Source of the DNA: Flagellimonas marinaquae
GTDB lineage: Bacteria; Bacteroidota; Bacteroidia; Flavobacteriales; Flavobacteriaceae
Direction: 5' to 3'
DNA: 64,000 nt
Assembly: GCF_023716465.1 (NCBI RefSeq)
Contig: NZ_CP092415.1
Coordinates: forward strand, 186,001 to 250,000
Within the stretch, counting starts at the first letter, position 1. Each line of letters begins with the position of its first letter. This document shows positions 18,261-27,505 of this stretch, piece by piece. The notes under the pieces were generated by a model, which did no database searches, was not told where the DNA came from, and saw only the letters and a list, made by a program, of their open reading frames with translations. The translations under genes and the position numbers were made by a program.

Positions 18261-19338
18261 ATACATTTTTTTCGTCTTGGCTTTGATTCCCCTTGTAGCG
18301 GGAGCCCATGTGGACAATGACAAGTTGAACGGCAGGTACACCAAAGAAAAAACGATCAAAAAAGAATACAGCGTAAACCCCGATGCACTGCTCAAGGTAA
18401 ACAACAGCTACGGGAACCTTAACATAACTTCTTGGAACGAAAACCGGGTTGTAATAGAAGTCCATGTAAAAACCAATGGAAACGACGAAGAAAGGGTAAA
18501 AGAACGTTTGGACGAGATTGATATAGAATTTGACAACAGCCCCAGTATGGTTTCCGCCTATACCCGGTTCGGAGACAGAAAAAACAGTTGGGGATGGAGC
18601 TGGGGAAAACGCAAAAGTGTTAGCGTGCAGGTAAACTACACCATAAAGTTGCCCGTAAAGAACAGTGTTAACCTTAGCAACGACTATGGCAGCATAATCT
18701 TGGATAGGATCGATGGCCATGCAAAAATAAGCTGCGACTATGGGAAAATGGATATTGGGGAACTTCGTGGACGAAATAACGAACTAAGGTTCGATTATAC
18801 CTCTAAATCTACCTTTGATTATATCAACAGTGCCGAAATTGTTGCAGATTACTCTGGGTTTACCATTGAAAAAGCCGGAAACCTAATCGTAAAGGCAGAC
18901 TACACGAATGCAACCGTTGAGGAAATGGAAAATTTGGAATATTCCAGCGATTATGGCTCCATTGATGTAAGAAACGTGAAAAACGTGAACGGTAACGGAG
19001 ACTATATTGGTGTAAAACTGGGCGATGTGCATGGCAATGTATCCATTACCAGCGACTATGGCTCCATCAGAATAGACCGATTGGCACCCGATGCCGGAAA
19101 TGTGGAAATACGTTCAGATTACACCGGAATCAAAATTGGGTACGATCCCGGATATTATTTCGATTTTGAAATCACGACCGAGTACGCCGGTGTTAGCGGT
19201 AAGGATGATTTTGAGATCAACATCAGCAAAGAAAGATCATCAGAAAAGTATTATAGCGGCCACTACGGCAAAGCAAACTCAGGAAACAGAGTGAGCATAA
19301 ACAGTGAATACGGCGGCGTCTCATTTTATCAAAATTAA
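18238..19338 (+). CDS. DUF4097-like secreted beta-solenoid protein
   Basis: A 366-aa protein with a secretory signal (about 1-22, IPLVAGAH). The mature part alternates short strands with a recurring D-Y-G/T/S motif (DYGSI, DYGKM, DYTSK, DYSGF, DYTNA, DYGSI, DYGSI, DYTGI) about every 20-25 residues, the pattern of a right-handed beta-solenoid such as the DUF4097 adhesin-like group. There is no lipobox and no sorting domain. It overlaps the putative anti-sigma gene by 23 bases, and a GIN-domain gene of related architecture follows 32 bases later. It is probably a periplasmic or surface protein of the ECF regulon; function is unknown. ATG codons at 18238 and 18241 are both possible starts. Confidence 0.78.
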   Translation: MMKALPFKYIFFVLALIPLVAGAHVDNDKLNGRYTKEKTIKKEYSVNPDALLKVNNSYGNLNITSWNENRVVIEVHVKTNGNDEERVKERLDEIDIEFDNSPSMVSAYTRFGDRKNSWGWSWGKRKSVSVQVNYTIKLPVKNSVNLSNDYGSIILDRIDGHAKISCDYGKMDIGELRGRNNELRFDYTSKSTFDYINSAEIVADYSGFTIEKAGNLIVKADYTNATVEEMENLEYSSDYGSIDVRNVKNVNGNGDYIGVKLGDVHGNVSITSDYGSIRIDRLAPDAGNVEIRSDYTGIKIGYDPGYYFDFEITTEYAGVSGKDDFEINISKERSSEKYYSGHYGKANSGNRVSINSEYGGVSFYQN

Positions 19339-19370
19339 CATCAAATCAAAACAGCTTTAAACACAGAATC

Positions 19371-20096
19371 ATGAAAAAACTAATAACACTGACACTTGCA
19401 TTGGGCATTATTTCTTCTGCCAGTGCACAATGGGGAAAAAGAATCAAAGGAAATGGCAACGTGGTTACCATAGAACGTTCCGTAGGCGATTACGACGAGG
19501 TGGCCATGGCCGGATGGTTCGATGTGGAATTGGTTTCCGGAAACGAAGGCGAATTAACCCTCAAGGGGGAATCCAACCTTTTGGAATACATCAAGACGGA
19601 AGTTAAAAACGGTAAATTGGTTATCAAAGTGGCCAAAGGTGTCAACCTGAGGCCCTCCAATTGGAAGAGCGGCATTTACGTTACCGTTCCTGTGGAATCC
19701 ATTAATGCCGTTAGTCTTTCTGGATCGGGAGATTTAGTAGGAAAAACTACCATAAGAGCCAATAACTTCAGTGCTGCCATGTCGGGGTCCGGCGATGTAA
19801 GCCTTGTGGTAGAAGCCGATGAAGTGGATGCTTCCTTATCCGGATCCGGAGATATAAACCTTTCTGGCAGTACAACGGACTTTACGGTTTCCGTATCGGG
19901 GTCTGGAGACATAAAAGCCTACGACCTTGAGGCCGATTTTGTAAGAGCGACTGTTTCCGGTTCTGCGGACATACGGGTAACCGCCAACCAATCCATAGAC
20001 GCCAGAGTATCAGGTTCCGGAGACATCCATTATCGCGGAAATCCAAAAAAGATAAAATCAAAAGCTTCTGGGTCCGGAGACATTACCAAAGGATAA
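19371..20096 (+). CDS. GIN-domain (DUF2807) secreted protein
   Basis: A 241-aa protein with a secretory signal (about 1-19, SSASAQW). It is a head-GIN domain (DUF2807) protein: the mature chain is a beta-solenoid with seven SGSGD-type corners (SGSGDL, SGSGDV, SGSGDI twice, SGSADI, SGSGDI twice) spaced about 18-24 residues apart. The family occurs widely in Bacteroidota, generally on the cell envelope, and its role is unknown. It is the last gene of the ECF sigma / anti-sigma / DUF4097-like cluster and is followed by a strong terminator. Confidence 0.88.
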   Translation: MKKLITLTLALGIISSASAQWGKRIKGNGNVVTIERSVGDYDEVAMAGWFDVELVSGNEGELTLKGESNLLEYIKTEVKNGKLVIKVAKGVNLRPSNWKSGIYVTVPVESINAVSLSGSGDLVGKTTIRANNFSAAMSGSGDVSLVVEADEVDASLSGSGDINLSGSTTDFTVSVSGSGDIKAYDLEADFVRATVSGSADIRVTANQSIDARVSGSGDIHYRGNPKKIKSKASGSGDITKG

Positions 20097-20125
20097 TACC
20101 GAGTTTATTTCATCAATCAAAGAAT

Positions 20126-20156
20126 AAAGAGGCCCTAATAATATTAGGGCCTCTTT
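20126..20156 (+). terminator. Terminator of the ECF operon
   Basis: AAAGAGGCCCTAAT and ATTAGGGCCTCTTT form a perfect 14-bp stem with a 3-base loop, 30 bases after the GIN-gene stop. It is the strongest hairpin in this part of the window. Confidence 0.9.
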
Positions 20157-20208
20157 ATATTCTCAAATTCGATGCTTCTTACTATATTGAGAACGTATTT
20201 GGTTTTAA

Positions 20209-20688
20209 ATGAATCATTTATCGAACGTCCCAAATTTTATGAAAATGAAAAATACTTATAAGGTAATCGCCTACAAGAATCCATTTTTTATAATTCAAAC
20301 ACTCCAGGTCTTGTTTGTATCCGGTTTACTCCTGAATTCATTACGATATTCAGATAATTTGGTCATCAGTATCATTTTGGTATCGGTTGCCCTGCTGGGT
20401 GTTTTTTATGTCTTCCATAATGCAACTTCCAAGATTTATATATTTGACAAACATATTTTGATTGGATCTATTCTTCACAAAAAGAAAATCAACATTGAGG
20501 ATGTTACGGCCGTCCATATTTGTCGTCGTAGATTGTACACCACAGATTATTTGAACAAGTCGCTGGCCACAAGTTTAAACTGGATACACTTGTCTACAAA
20601 AAATACTCGAAAAGGAGCAATTTTTCAATATAACGAACCTTTGTATGATGCACTAAAATCCATCGTATCCAAATCCCAATACGCCTGA
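20209..20688 (+). CDS. Two-helix membrane protein, unknown function
   Basis: A 159-aa protein with two adjacent membrane helices (about residues 30-46 and 51-69), followed by a cytosolic domain of about 85 residues whose strand pattern (KIYIFDKHILIGSIL, then KINIEDVTAVHI) resembles a bacterial PH-like domain. Starts at residues 11 and 13 (20239, 20245) are also possible and would shorten the polar N-terminus. It stands alone after the ECF operon terminator and runs convergently towards the MFS transporter gene, with 5 bases between stops. No function can be assigned. Confidence 0.65.
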   Translation: MNHLSNVPNFMKMKNTYKVIAYKNPFFIIQTLQVLFVSGLLLNSLRYSDNLVISIILVSVALLGVFYVFHNATSKIYIFDKHILIGSILHKKKINIEDVTAVHICRRRLYTTDYLNKSLATSLNWIHLSTKNTRKGAIFQYNEPLYDALKSIVSKSQYA

Positions 20689-20693
20689 CTAAG

Positions 20694-22019
20694 CTATTTT
20701 GTTTTTTTGCCCACTCTTAAAAGTAATATTATCCCAACCAAAAAGAACAAGCCCAAAAATATGGTGCTATTTCGCATGCTTCCCGTAAGCTGTGCCACAA
20801 TACCATACATTAAGGTTCCGATTATAATACCAATTTTTTCGGAGACATCGTAAAAACTAAAAAACGATGTGGTATCCGTGGTCTCCGGCAAAAATTTGGA
20901 GTATGTGGAACGGGAAAGTGCTTGAATCCCGCCCATCACCACACCGACCAAGCCTGCAGCAATGTAAAAATCCATCGGGGTCTGAAGAAAATATGCATAC
21001 ACGCATAACATGGCCCAAATAATATTGATCATCACGAGAGTTCTAATATTTCCAAAAGCCTTTGATGCCCATGCTGTTACCGTTGCCCCAAGTATGGCTA
21101 CAATTTGAATAAGCAAAATACTTACAATTAGGCCTGTTGTACGTTCATTGTCCGAACCCCACATAATTTCTTCTTCTCCAAAATAAGTGGCGATCAACAT
21201 AATGGTCTGCACAGCCATACTATAAACAAAAAATGCTCCCAAATAGCGTTTTAAACGCCTATTTTTTCCCAATTGATGCCAAACCAGCTTTAACTCCTTA
21301 AAACCATTTAATATAATGTGATCTCGTTTTCCCTCTCTTTTATAACCTTTGGGCAGGTGGGCAAATGTGTACTGACTAAAGAGTATCCACCAAATACCAA
21401 CCGAAATGAAGGAATATTTCATAGCCTTTATTTCAGCGATTTCCCCTCCGTTGTCGGAAATTCCAAAAAAATCCGGTTTCATTACCATGGCAAGATTAAA
21501 AACAAGAAGAATTACACTGCCAATATACCCCAGTGAGAATCCTTTTGCACTGATTCTATCTTGTTGTTCGGGATATGCAATATCCGGCAGGTAGGAATTG
21601 TTGATGGCAAAACTGACCCAAAAACCGACAAGTCCGAAGAAATAACAAGCCAGGCCAAAATAAATGTGCTCCAAAGAAAACCAGTACAGTCCAATACAAG
21701 AGGCCGCACCCAAATAACAGAAGAATTTGAGAAATATTTTTTTGTTCCCCAAATAATCGGCTACCCCGGAAATGAGCGGGGTAATTATGGCAATAAAAAC
21801 AAAGGCTAAAGAAGTAACATAACTGATCAAGGGTGCACGAGCTATTTCTCCACCAAAAATTGTGACCGTTTCTATGCCGGCAGTCCTAAACAGCAGACCG
21901 TAAAAAAGTGGAAAAATGGCCGAGGAAATTACCAGGCTGTAAACTGAATTCGCCCAATCGTAAAACGCCCAAGCATTCAACAGTTTTTTACTTCCTTTCA
22001 GTGCCAATGTTTGCGCCAT
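20694..22019 (-). CDS. MFS transporter, UMF1/Atg22-like
   Basis: A 441-aa inner-membrane protein with about 12 hydrophobic helices. The opening block LNAWAFYDWANSVYSLVISSAIFPLFY is, in shorter form (NAWAFYDWANS), the signature of the UMF1 family, bacterial relatives of the yeast vacuolar amino-acid effluxer Atg22. The internal motif GGIQALSRSTYSKFLP is also typical. Substrate is unknown, but amino-acid or metabolite efflux is the family expectation. It lies downstream of the M48 protease gene on the same strand, separated by a terminator, so it is probably expressed on its own. Confidence 0.88.
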   Translation of the reverse strand: MAQTLALKGSKKLLNAWAFYDWANSVYSLVISSAIFPLFYGLLFRTAGIETVTIFGGEIARAPLISYVTSLAFVFIAIITPLISGVADYLGNKKIFLKFFCYLGAASCIGLYWFSLEHIYFGLACYFFGLVGFWVSFAINNSYLPDIAYPEQQDRISAKGFSLGYIGSVILLVFNLAMVMKPDFFGISDNGGEIAEIKAMKYSFISVGIWWILFSQYTFAHLPKGYKREGKRDHIILNGFKELKLVWHQLGKNRRLKRYLGAFFVYSMAVQTIMLIATYFGEEEIMWGSDNERTTGLIVSILLIQIVAILGATVTAWASKAFGNIRTLVMINIIWAMLCVYAYFLQTPMDFYIAAGLVGVVMGGIQALSRSTYSKFLPETTDTTSFFSFYDVSEKIGIIIGTLMYGIVAQLTGSMRNSTIFLGLFFLVGIILLLRVGKKTK

Positions 22020-22036
22020 ACTTCTGTTTTAAAAAT

Positions 22037-22072
22037 AAAAAGTCATTCCCATGCATCTTGGAATGACTTTTT
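22037..22072 (-). terminator. Terminator after the M48 peptidase gene
   Basis: AAAAAGTCATTCC and GGAATGACTTTTT form a perfect 13-bp stem with a 10-base loop, 26 bases after the M48 stop on the minus strand and just upstream of the MFS gene start. Confidence 0.85.
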
Positions 22073-22098
22073 TAAACTCTTCAATTGATAAATGCCCA

Positions 22099-22914
22099 TT
22101 ATTTAAACGAGGTGACCCCAAATTTTCTTGCCTCTTGTTTAGCGGCCGGGGCCCATGCCGTCAAATTATTGATCCTGGTGTCGTTGGATGGGTGCGTACT
22201 TAAAAACTCGGGGGGCGCCTGACCTCCAGATGCTTCTTTCATACGTTTCCAAAGTTGGGCGGCCTCATCGGGATTGTATCCTGCAATGGCCATGATCTGA
22301 AGTCCAATCCTATCCGCTTCGGTCTCATGGTTTCGGCTAAAGGGCAACATGCCCAGCACATTGCTGCCAACACCATAAGCTTGCATAAAAGCATTTTGTA
22401 CCTCTGGCGATTTTTTACTGGTCGCAATTGCCGCGCCCATGGCACCGACTTGCTGCAAGGTACCGGCGCTCATTCTTTGGGCACCATGATCGGCCAGTGC
22501 ATGTGCTACTTCGTGCCCCATTACCACAGCTATGCCGGTTTCATTTTTGGTAATGGGCAAAATTCCCGTATAAAAAACAATTTTACCGCCCGGCATACAC
22601 CACGCGTTCACGGTTTCGTCCTCTACCAAGTTATATTCCCATTGGTAATCCTTTAAATACCCAGGGTAACCATTGGCATTGAGCCAACGTTCCGCTGCCG
22701 ATGCTATACGCTGGCCGACCCTTGTGATCATTTCTACCTCCGAGGTACCCTTTACCACTTTGTTCGACCCCAAAAATTCATCATACTGGGCAAAAGCCAT
22801 GGGGAACATTTGGCTATTACTATAAAAGTTGAGTGTGCTCTTTCCTGTAAACGGGTTGGTTTTACAAGCCATCACTATCAACAGTATCAGAATTAATAGA
22901 AAAATCTTTTTCAT
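22099..22914 (-). CDS. M48 family metallopeptidase lipoprotein
   Basis: A 271-aa periplasmic lipoprotein; the signal ends VMAC with C17 lipidated. The zinc metalloprotease motif HEVAH lies at about residue 130 and the third ligand in the downstream block HETEADRIGL. The layout matches LoiP/BepA-type M48 proteases, which act in outer-membrane protein quality control. It lacks the TPR region of BepA and is closer to LoiP in length. It lies 36 bases downstream of the GH31 gene, so it may be read through from it, but no functional link to glucan metabolism is evident. Confidence 0.92.
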   Translation of the reverse strand: MKKIFLLILILLIVMACKTNPFTGKSTLNFYSNSQMFPMAFAQYDEFLGSNKVVKGTSEVEMITRVGQRIASAAERWLNANGYPGYLKDYQWEYNLVEDETVNAWCMPGGKIVFYTGILPITKNETGIAVVMGHEVAHALADHGAQRMSAGTLQQVGAMGAAIATSKKSPEVQNAFMQAYGVGSNVLGMLPFSRNHETEADRIGLQIMAIAGYNPDEAAQLWKRMKEASGGQAPPEFLSTHPSNDTRINNLTAWAPAAKQEARKFGVTSFK

Positions 22915-22950
22915 TTGATCGATCTTGTTTTCTCTGTAAATTACAAAATT

Positions 22951-25350
22951 TTATTTTCCAAAAATATGAAGCTCCGTGAAATCCTTGCTTACTTCAATAG
23001 TGTTGTTCCCATTGAGTTTGATTTCGTCCAGTCCAACTTCCTCATTATCCAGTTCCACACTGTCTATTTCAAAGGGCAATCCGTGGAACGTCATTACAAA
23101 GTTATGGTATGGCGTAATATAATTACCATCCTTAAACTGTTGTATGATCAATTCGTTCTCCTTGCCCGTGAATTTAAATCGTCTTAAACTGTATCGGCCC
23201 TTTTTGTAATCGTAGCCTTCTTGATGGTCTTCGTATACTTCGGAATTTTCCGTTCCCGATTTAAAATAAACATCTATGGCCAATTTTTCTATCTCCTTTT
23301 CCCCCACATATTGTTGAACAGGATATTTGGGTATCATGGCTCCTTCTTTTACAAAAAGTGGTATACGGTCTAGTTCTGCGGAAACCCAACGCTCCACTCC
23401 TCCTTCGACCATCTCATCCGTCCAATAATTATACCAGTTCCCTTTAGGGAAATACATTCGTCTTCCCAAAGAGTTCGGTTCTTGTACGGGGCACACCAAC
23501 AATTGTTTACCAAAAATAAACTCATCTGTCCGGAAGTGAGTCTGCACATCGTCTTGATCATAAAAAACCAAGGATTGAAGCATGGGAAAACCTTCCTTGA
23601 TATAATTATAGAACATCGTATATAGGTATGGTAATAATTGATACCTAAGTTCAATAAACTCTCTCACAATATCGGTGATTTCATCTCCGAAGGACCAAGG
23701 TTCTTGATCGCCGTGATCGCCGCTGGAGTGTACCCTGCAAAATGGGTGGAAAACGGCTAGCTGGATCCATCGGGCAAATAGTTCCCCATTGGGTTGCTCC
23801 GCAAATCCACCAATATCGGAACCAACAAAGGAATACCCGCTCATGCTCATGCGTTGCATTTGCACATTGGCAATCCATAAATGTTCCCAAGTGGCCACAT
23901 TATCGCCGGTCCATGTAGCGCAATATCTCTGGGTTCCGGAATAGGCGGCGCGGGTAAGAACAAACGGTCTGCGGGGGAACATATATTTTTTTATTCCTTC
24001 GTAAGTAGCGCGAACCATTTGCATACCGTAGACATTATGGGCTTTTCTGTGGCTGCAAGGATGACCATCATAATCATGACGTACGTCCAAATTTGCCGTT
24101 TTGCTGGGGACCTCCATGATCGCGGGTTCGTTCATATCGTTCCAAACTCCGCTTACTCCTAGGTCCGCAATCATTTCTTTATAAAGGTCGGCCCACCATT
24201 CCCTAACATCCGGATGGGTAAAATCGGGGAAATTACAGGGACCGGGCCATACTTTTCCCTTAAATAGCGGACCATCTGCCCTGCGACAAAAATATCCCTT
24301 CTCCATAGCTTGTTGATACACCCAATAATCGCGATCTATCTTGATCCCGGGGTCGATCATGGTCACCACCTTAAAACCATCTTCACCTAAATCATCGATC
24401 ATTTTTTTAGGGTCGGGAAAGTGGTTTTTGTCCCATGTAAAACATCTAAAACCATCCATATAATCGATATCCAGATAAATGGCATCACAAGGAATGTTCA
24501 ATTTTCGAAAGTTGGATGCGATATCCCGGACCTTTTGTTCGGGATAATAGCTCCATTTCGATTGATGAAACCCCAATGCCCAAAGTGGGGGCAGTTCTGG
24601 CAATCCGGTTAAATCGGTATAGGATTCCACCACATCGCACATTTTAGGACCATAGAAAAAGTAATAGTTCATTTCACCACCATCGGCCCAATAGCTTGTT
24701 ACATTTCTGCGTTCGCCAGCGAAATCGAAATAAGTACTAAAAGAGTTATCAAAAAATATTCCGTAGGCTTTACTTTCTTTAAGACCAATGTAAAAAGGAA
24801 TGGATTTGTACAGTGGTTCTTGGTCCTTTCCGTAGGCATAGGTATCCGTAACCCAGTTGTTCACCCGTTTTCCCTTAAGGTTGGTGTGCGATGCCTTATC
24901 CCCCATTCCGTAATAACTTTCACCTGCATGGCAAACTTTGCTCATTTTTACCACATTGCCGCCATAATCGAAATTTTCTTCCCAATGAAAACCGAGTTCA
25001 TCCTCCGAGATCACCAGATCGGCCATATCAACGATTTTTACCTTTAGGTTGGTCTTGTTGATATGTATCTTGATTTTGGATGTAATTACGATATACTCCG
25101 GCACCTCGTCCTGGATTTTAAGCTCATTATATCCAAGGTTGACATCTTCGCTAATGGCATAGGAAAAATCGGGCTCAAAAACATGCTCCGTTGCATACCT
25201 GAAGCGCACCACGCTATCCCTTAAAATGGTAAGCTGTAAAATAACGCCGTTCTGGGTAGTAAAGTAAAACTTATCGTTTTCCTGTTTAAAATCTACTATA
25301 TGGTTGGGGAACTGATTTCCAGTCCTTACTATTTCTGTATTGGTTATCAT
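22951..25350 (-). CDS. GH31 alpha-glucosidase
   Basis: A 799-aa glycoside hydrolase family 31 enzyme. After an N-terminal beta-sandwich (about 1-245), the catalytic barrel carries the nucleophile D405 in WNDMNEP and the acid/base D483 in WTGDN, plus the SDIGGF substrate-binding block; C-terminal beta domains follow. There is no signal peptide, so it is probably cytoplasmic and acts on maltooligosaccharides or other alpha-glucosides. It follows glgB on the same strand after 96 bases, which suggests a role in glycogen or maltodextrin turnover. Length is normal for the family. Confidence 0.94.
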   Translation of the reverse strand: MITNTEIVRTGNQFPNHIVDFKQENDKFYFTTQNGVILQLTILRDSVVRFRYATEHVFEPDFSYAISEDVNLGYNELKIQDEVPEYIVITSKIKIHINKTNLKVKIVDMADLVISEDELGFHWEENFDYGGNVVKMSKVCHAGESYYGMGDKASHTNLKGKRVNNWVTDTYAYGKDQEPLYKSIPFYIGLKESKAYGIFFDNSFSTYFDFAGERRNVTSYWADGGEMNYYFFYGPKMCDVVESYTDLTGLPELPPLWALGFHQSKWSYYPEQKVRDIASNFRKLNIPCDAIYLDIDYMDGFRCFTWDKNHFPDPKKMIDDLGEDGFKVVTMIDPGIKIDRDYWVYQQAMEKGYFCRRADGPLFKGKVWPGPCNFPDFTHPDVREWWADLYKEMIADLGVSGVWNDMNEPAIMEVPSKTANLDVRHDYDGHPCSHRKAHNVYGMQMVRATYEGIKKYMFPRRPFVLTRAAYSGTQRYCATWTGDNVATWEHLWIANVQMQRMSMSGYSFVGSDIGGFAEQPNGELFARWIQLAVFHPFCRVHSSGDHGDQEPWSFGDEITDIVREFIELRYQLLPYLYTMFYNYIKEGFPMLQSLVFYDQDDVQTHFRTDEFIFGKQLLVCPVQEPNSLGRRMYFPKGNWYNYWTDEMVEGGVERWVSAELDRIPLFVKEGAMIPKYPVQQYVGEKEIEKLAIDVYFKSGTENSEVYEDHQEGYDYKKGRYSLRRFKFTGKENELIIQQFKDGNYITPYHNFVMTFHGLPFEIDSVELDNEEVGLDEIKLNGNNTIEVSKDFTELHIFGK

Positions 25351-25446
25351 CTATAATTGATTGAGAATCACAAAAAAAACACAATTGCGTGAATAATGAA
25401 AAATATGTTTTAAAAAGCAATCAACTACAACGTTTTCGTGTTGCAT

Positions 25447-27342
25447 TTACTTATAGACCACTACACTTAAGGGTGGTAAGGTAACCAAAACGGATTGTTG
25501 TTGACCGTTCCAAGGGGTTTTGGTTGGTTTCATTGTTTTTTTGCCCATACCACTACCAGAGTATTTTGTATCGTCGCTGTTAAAAACTTGTTTTAAGGTA
25601 GTGGTCTTGGGAACGCCAAGTCTATAATTTTCTCTTGGAACCGGTGTAAAGTTGCAAATTACGATCAGGTCATCCTTAGGGTCGTTTCCTTTTCTAATAT
25701 AAGATATTACAGTGTTCTCCCGATCATTGTATTCGATCCATTGGAAACCTTCGGGACTAAACTGTTTTTCGTACAGCGCTGGATTATTTTTGTACATTTT
25801 GTTCAGGTCTTTTACCGCTTCTTGGATTCCAGAATGAAAATCGTACTGGGTCAAATGCCAGTCCAAGCTCTCCTGAAAGTTCCACTCGGACGATTGGCCA
25901 AACTCTCCTCCCATAAAAAGCAGGTTGCCGCCTGGGTGCGTAAACATATACCCAAACAACATTCTTAAATTGGCAAATTTCTGCCATTCGTCGCCGGGCA
26001 TCCTATACAACAATGATTGTTTGCCATACACTACCTCATCGTGTGAAAAGGGCAACATAAAGTTTTCCGTAAAGGCATAGGTTAGGCTAAAACTGATCAT
26101 ATTCAGATCATAAGATCTATGGACCGGGTCTTTCTTAAAAAACTCCAATGTATCGTGCATCCACCCCATCATCCACTTCATTCCGAACCCTAGACCACCA
26201 TAATTTACCGGTTTGGTAACTCCAGAAAAGGCAGTGGATTCTTCGGCAATGGTCTGTACTCCTTTAAAACTTGCGTAAACCTCTTGGTTCATTTCCCTTA
26301 AAAAGGACAACGCTTCCAAATTCTCATTGTTGCCGTACATATTGGGCTCCCATTCACCATCTTCGCGGGAATAGTCCAAATAGAGCATGGATGCCACGGC
26401 ATCTACCCGAAGTGCATCCACATGGTATTGCTCGAGCCAAAATATCGCATTACTGATCAAAAAGGCCCTAACCTCGTTCCGACCGTAGTTGAAAATTAAA
26501 CTTTTCCAATCCGGATGGTAGCCTCTTCTCCTATCTGGGTGCTCATAGAGGTGGGATCCGTCAAAAAAACCAAGGCCGTGGGCGTCTTCTGGAAAATGGG
26601 ATGGCACCCAATCCATGATAACACCTATACCTCTCTTATGCATGGCCTCCACAAGAACTTTAAAATCCTCTGGCTTGCCAAAACGGGAAGTTGGGGCAAA
26701 ATAACCTGTAATTTGATACCCCCAAGACGGATCATATGGATATTCCATAACCGGCATAAACTCCACATGGGTAAAGCCCATTTCCTCGACATAATCGGCC
26801 AGTTGCTCCGCCATTTCCAAATAGCTCAGGGACTCCCAACCATTTTTTTTCTTCCAAGAACCAAGATGTACCTCATAAACCGAGAACGGACTATCGAGAC
26901 TATTCTTGGTTTCACGGGATGCCATCCAGTCGTTATCTTTCCATTTATAATCATCTTCCCAGACCAACGAGGCCGTTTGTGGCGGTTGCTCGCAATACCG
27001 GGCAAATGGATCGGCTTTTTCGGTCCAAATGTCGTTGTTGTTGGAGTGAATCTTATACTTGTACTTGGTCCCCTTGTCCACCCCGGGTATAAATCCTTCC
27101 CAAATTCCACTACTGTCCCATCGCACACAAAGTTCATGCTCACCAACGGTCCAATGATTAAAATCACCAACAACGCTCACGGATTTTGCAGTGGGTGCCC
27201 AAACCGCAAAATAAGTTCCCTTTTTGCCGTCTACCTCGGTCAGGTGCGACCCTAATTTGTTGTATAGACGAAAATGTTTGCCTCCTTTAAAAAGATCAAT
27301 ATCAAAATCCGTAAAAAAACTATGTGGAACTACCTTGGACAT
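25447..27342 (-). CDS. glgB: 1,4-alpha-glucan branching enzyme
   Basis: A 631-aa GH13 enzyme that makes the alpha-1,6 branches of glycogen. An N-terminal CBM48 domain (about 25-110, VWAPTAKSVSVVGDFN) is followed by the (beta/alpha)8 domain with nucleophile D314 in LRVDAV, acid/base E367 in AEES, and the transition-state stabiliser in FSHDEV. It is shorter than E. coli GlgB because it lacks the extra N1 domain, as in many bacteria. GH31 alpha-glucosidase follows on the same strand. Upstream lies a divergent collagen-like lipoprotein gene. On this strand TATTATTG, one mismatch from the -7 consensus, lies about 25 bases before the start. Confidence 0.96.
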   Translation of the reverse strand: MSKVVPHSFFTDFDIDLFKGGKHFRLYNKLGSHLTEVDGKKGTYFAVWAPTAKSVSVVGDFNHWTVGEHELCVRWDSSGIWEGFIPGVDKGTKYKYKIHSNNNDIWTEKADPFARYCEQPPQTASLVWEDDYKWKDNDWMASRETKNSLDSPFSVYEVHLGSWKKKNGWESLSYLEMAEQLADYVEEMGFTHVEFMPVMEYPYDPSWGYQITGYFAPTSRFGKPEDFKVLVEAMHKRGIGVIMDWVPSHFPEDAHGLGFFDGSHLYEHPDRRRGYHPDWKSLIFNYGRNEVRAFLISNAIFWLEQYHVDALRVDAVASMLYLDYSREDGEWEPNMYGNNENLEALSFLREMNQEVYASFKGVQTIAEESTAFSGVTKPVNYGGLGFGMKWMMGWMHDTLEFFKKDPVHRSYDLNMISFSLTYAFTENFMLPFSHDEVVYGKQSLLYRMPGDEWQKFANLRMLFGYMFTHPGGNLLFMGGEFGQSSEWNFQESLDWHLTQYDFHSGIQEAVKDLNKMYKNNPALYEKQFSPEGFQWIEYNDRENTVISYIRKGNDPKDDLIVICNFTPVPRENYRLGVPKTTTLKQVFNSDDTKYSGSGMGKKTMKPTKTPWNGQQQSVLVTLPPLSVVVYK

Positions 27343-27505
27343 ATATGAGGGTTTTGCACTTATACAATAATACGCATCTTTACGGAAGAATACGATTTTG
27401 GAATCGGGTATGATGGTATAAACAACATTTTTTTAAAAATGGAACGCTTTTTGATTTTATTGCAACAACAGTAAAAACATAACACAAATCAAAAATCCAA
27501 AAATC

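Noticed and set aside
19700..20090. Repetitive DNA (SGSGD-coding units) as a CRISPR or tandem DNA repeat
   Set aside because: The repeats are at protein level within an open frame, with differing codons and uneven spacing.
26515..27255. 246-codon plus-strand ORF inside glgB
   Set aside because: It is antisense to a fully motif-bearing branching enzyme, and its translation has no domain pattern or signal; it reflects codon bias of glgB.
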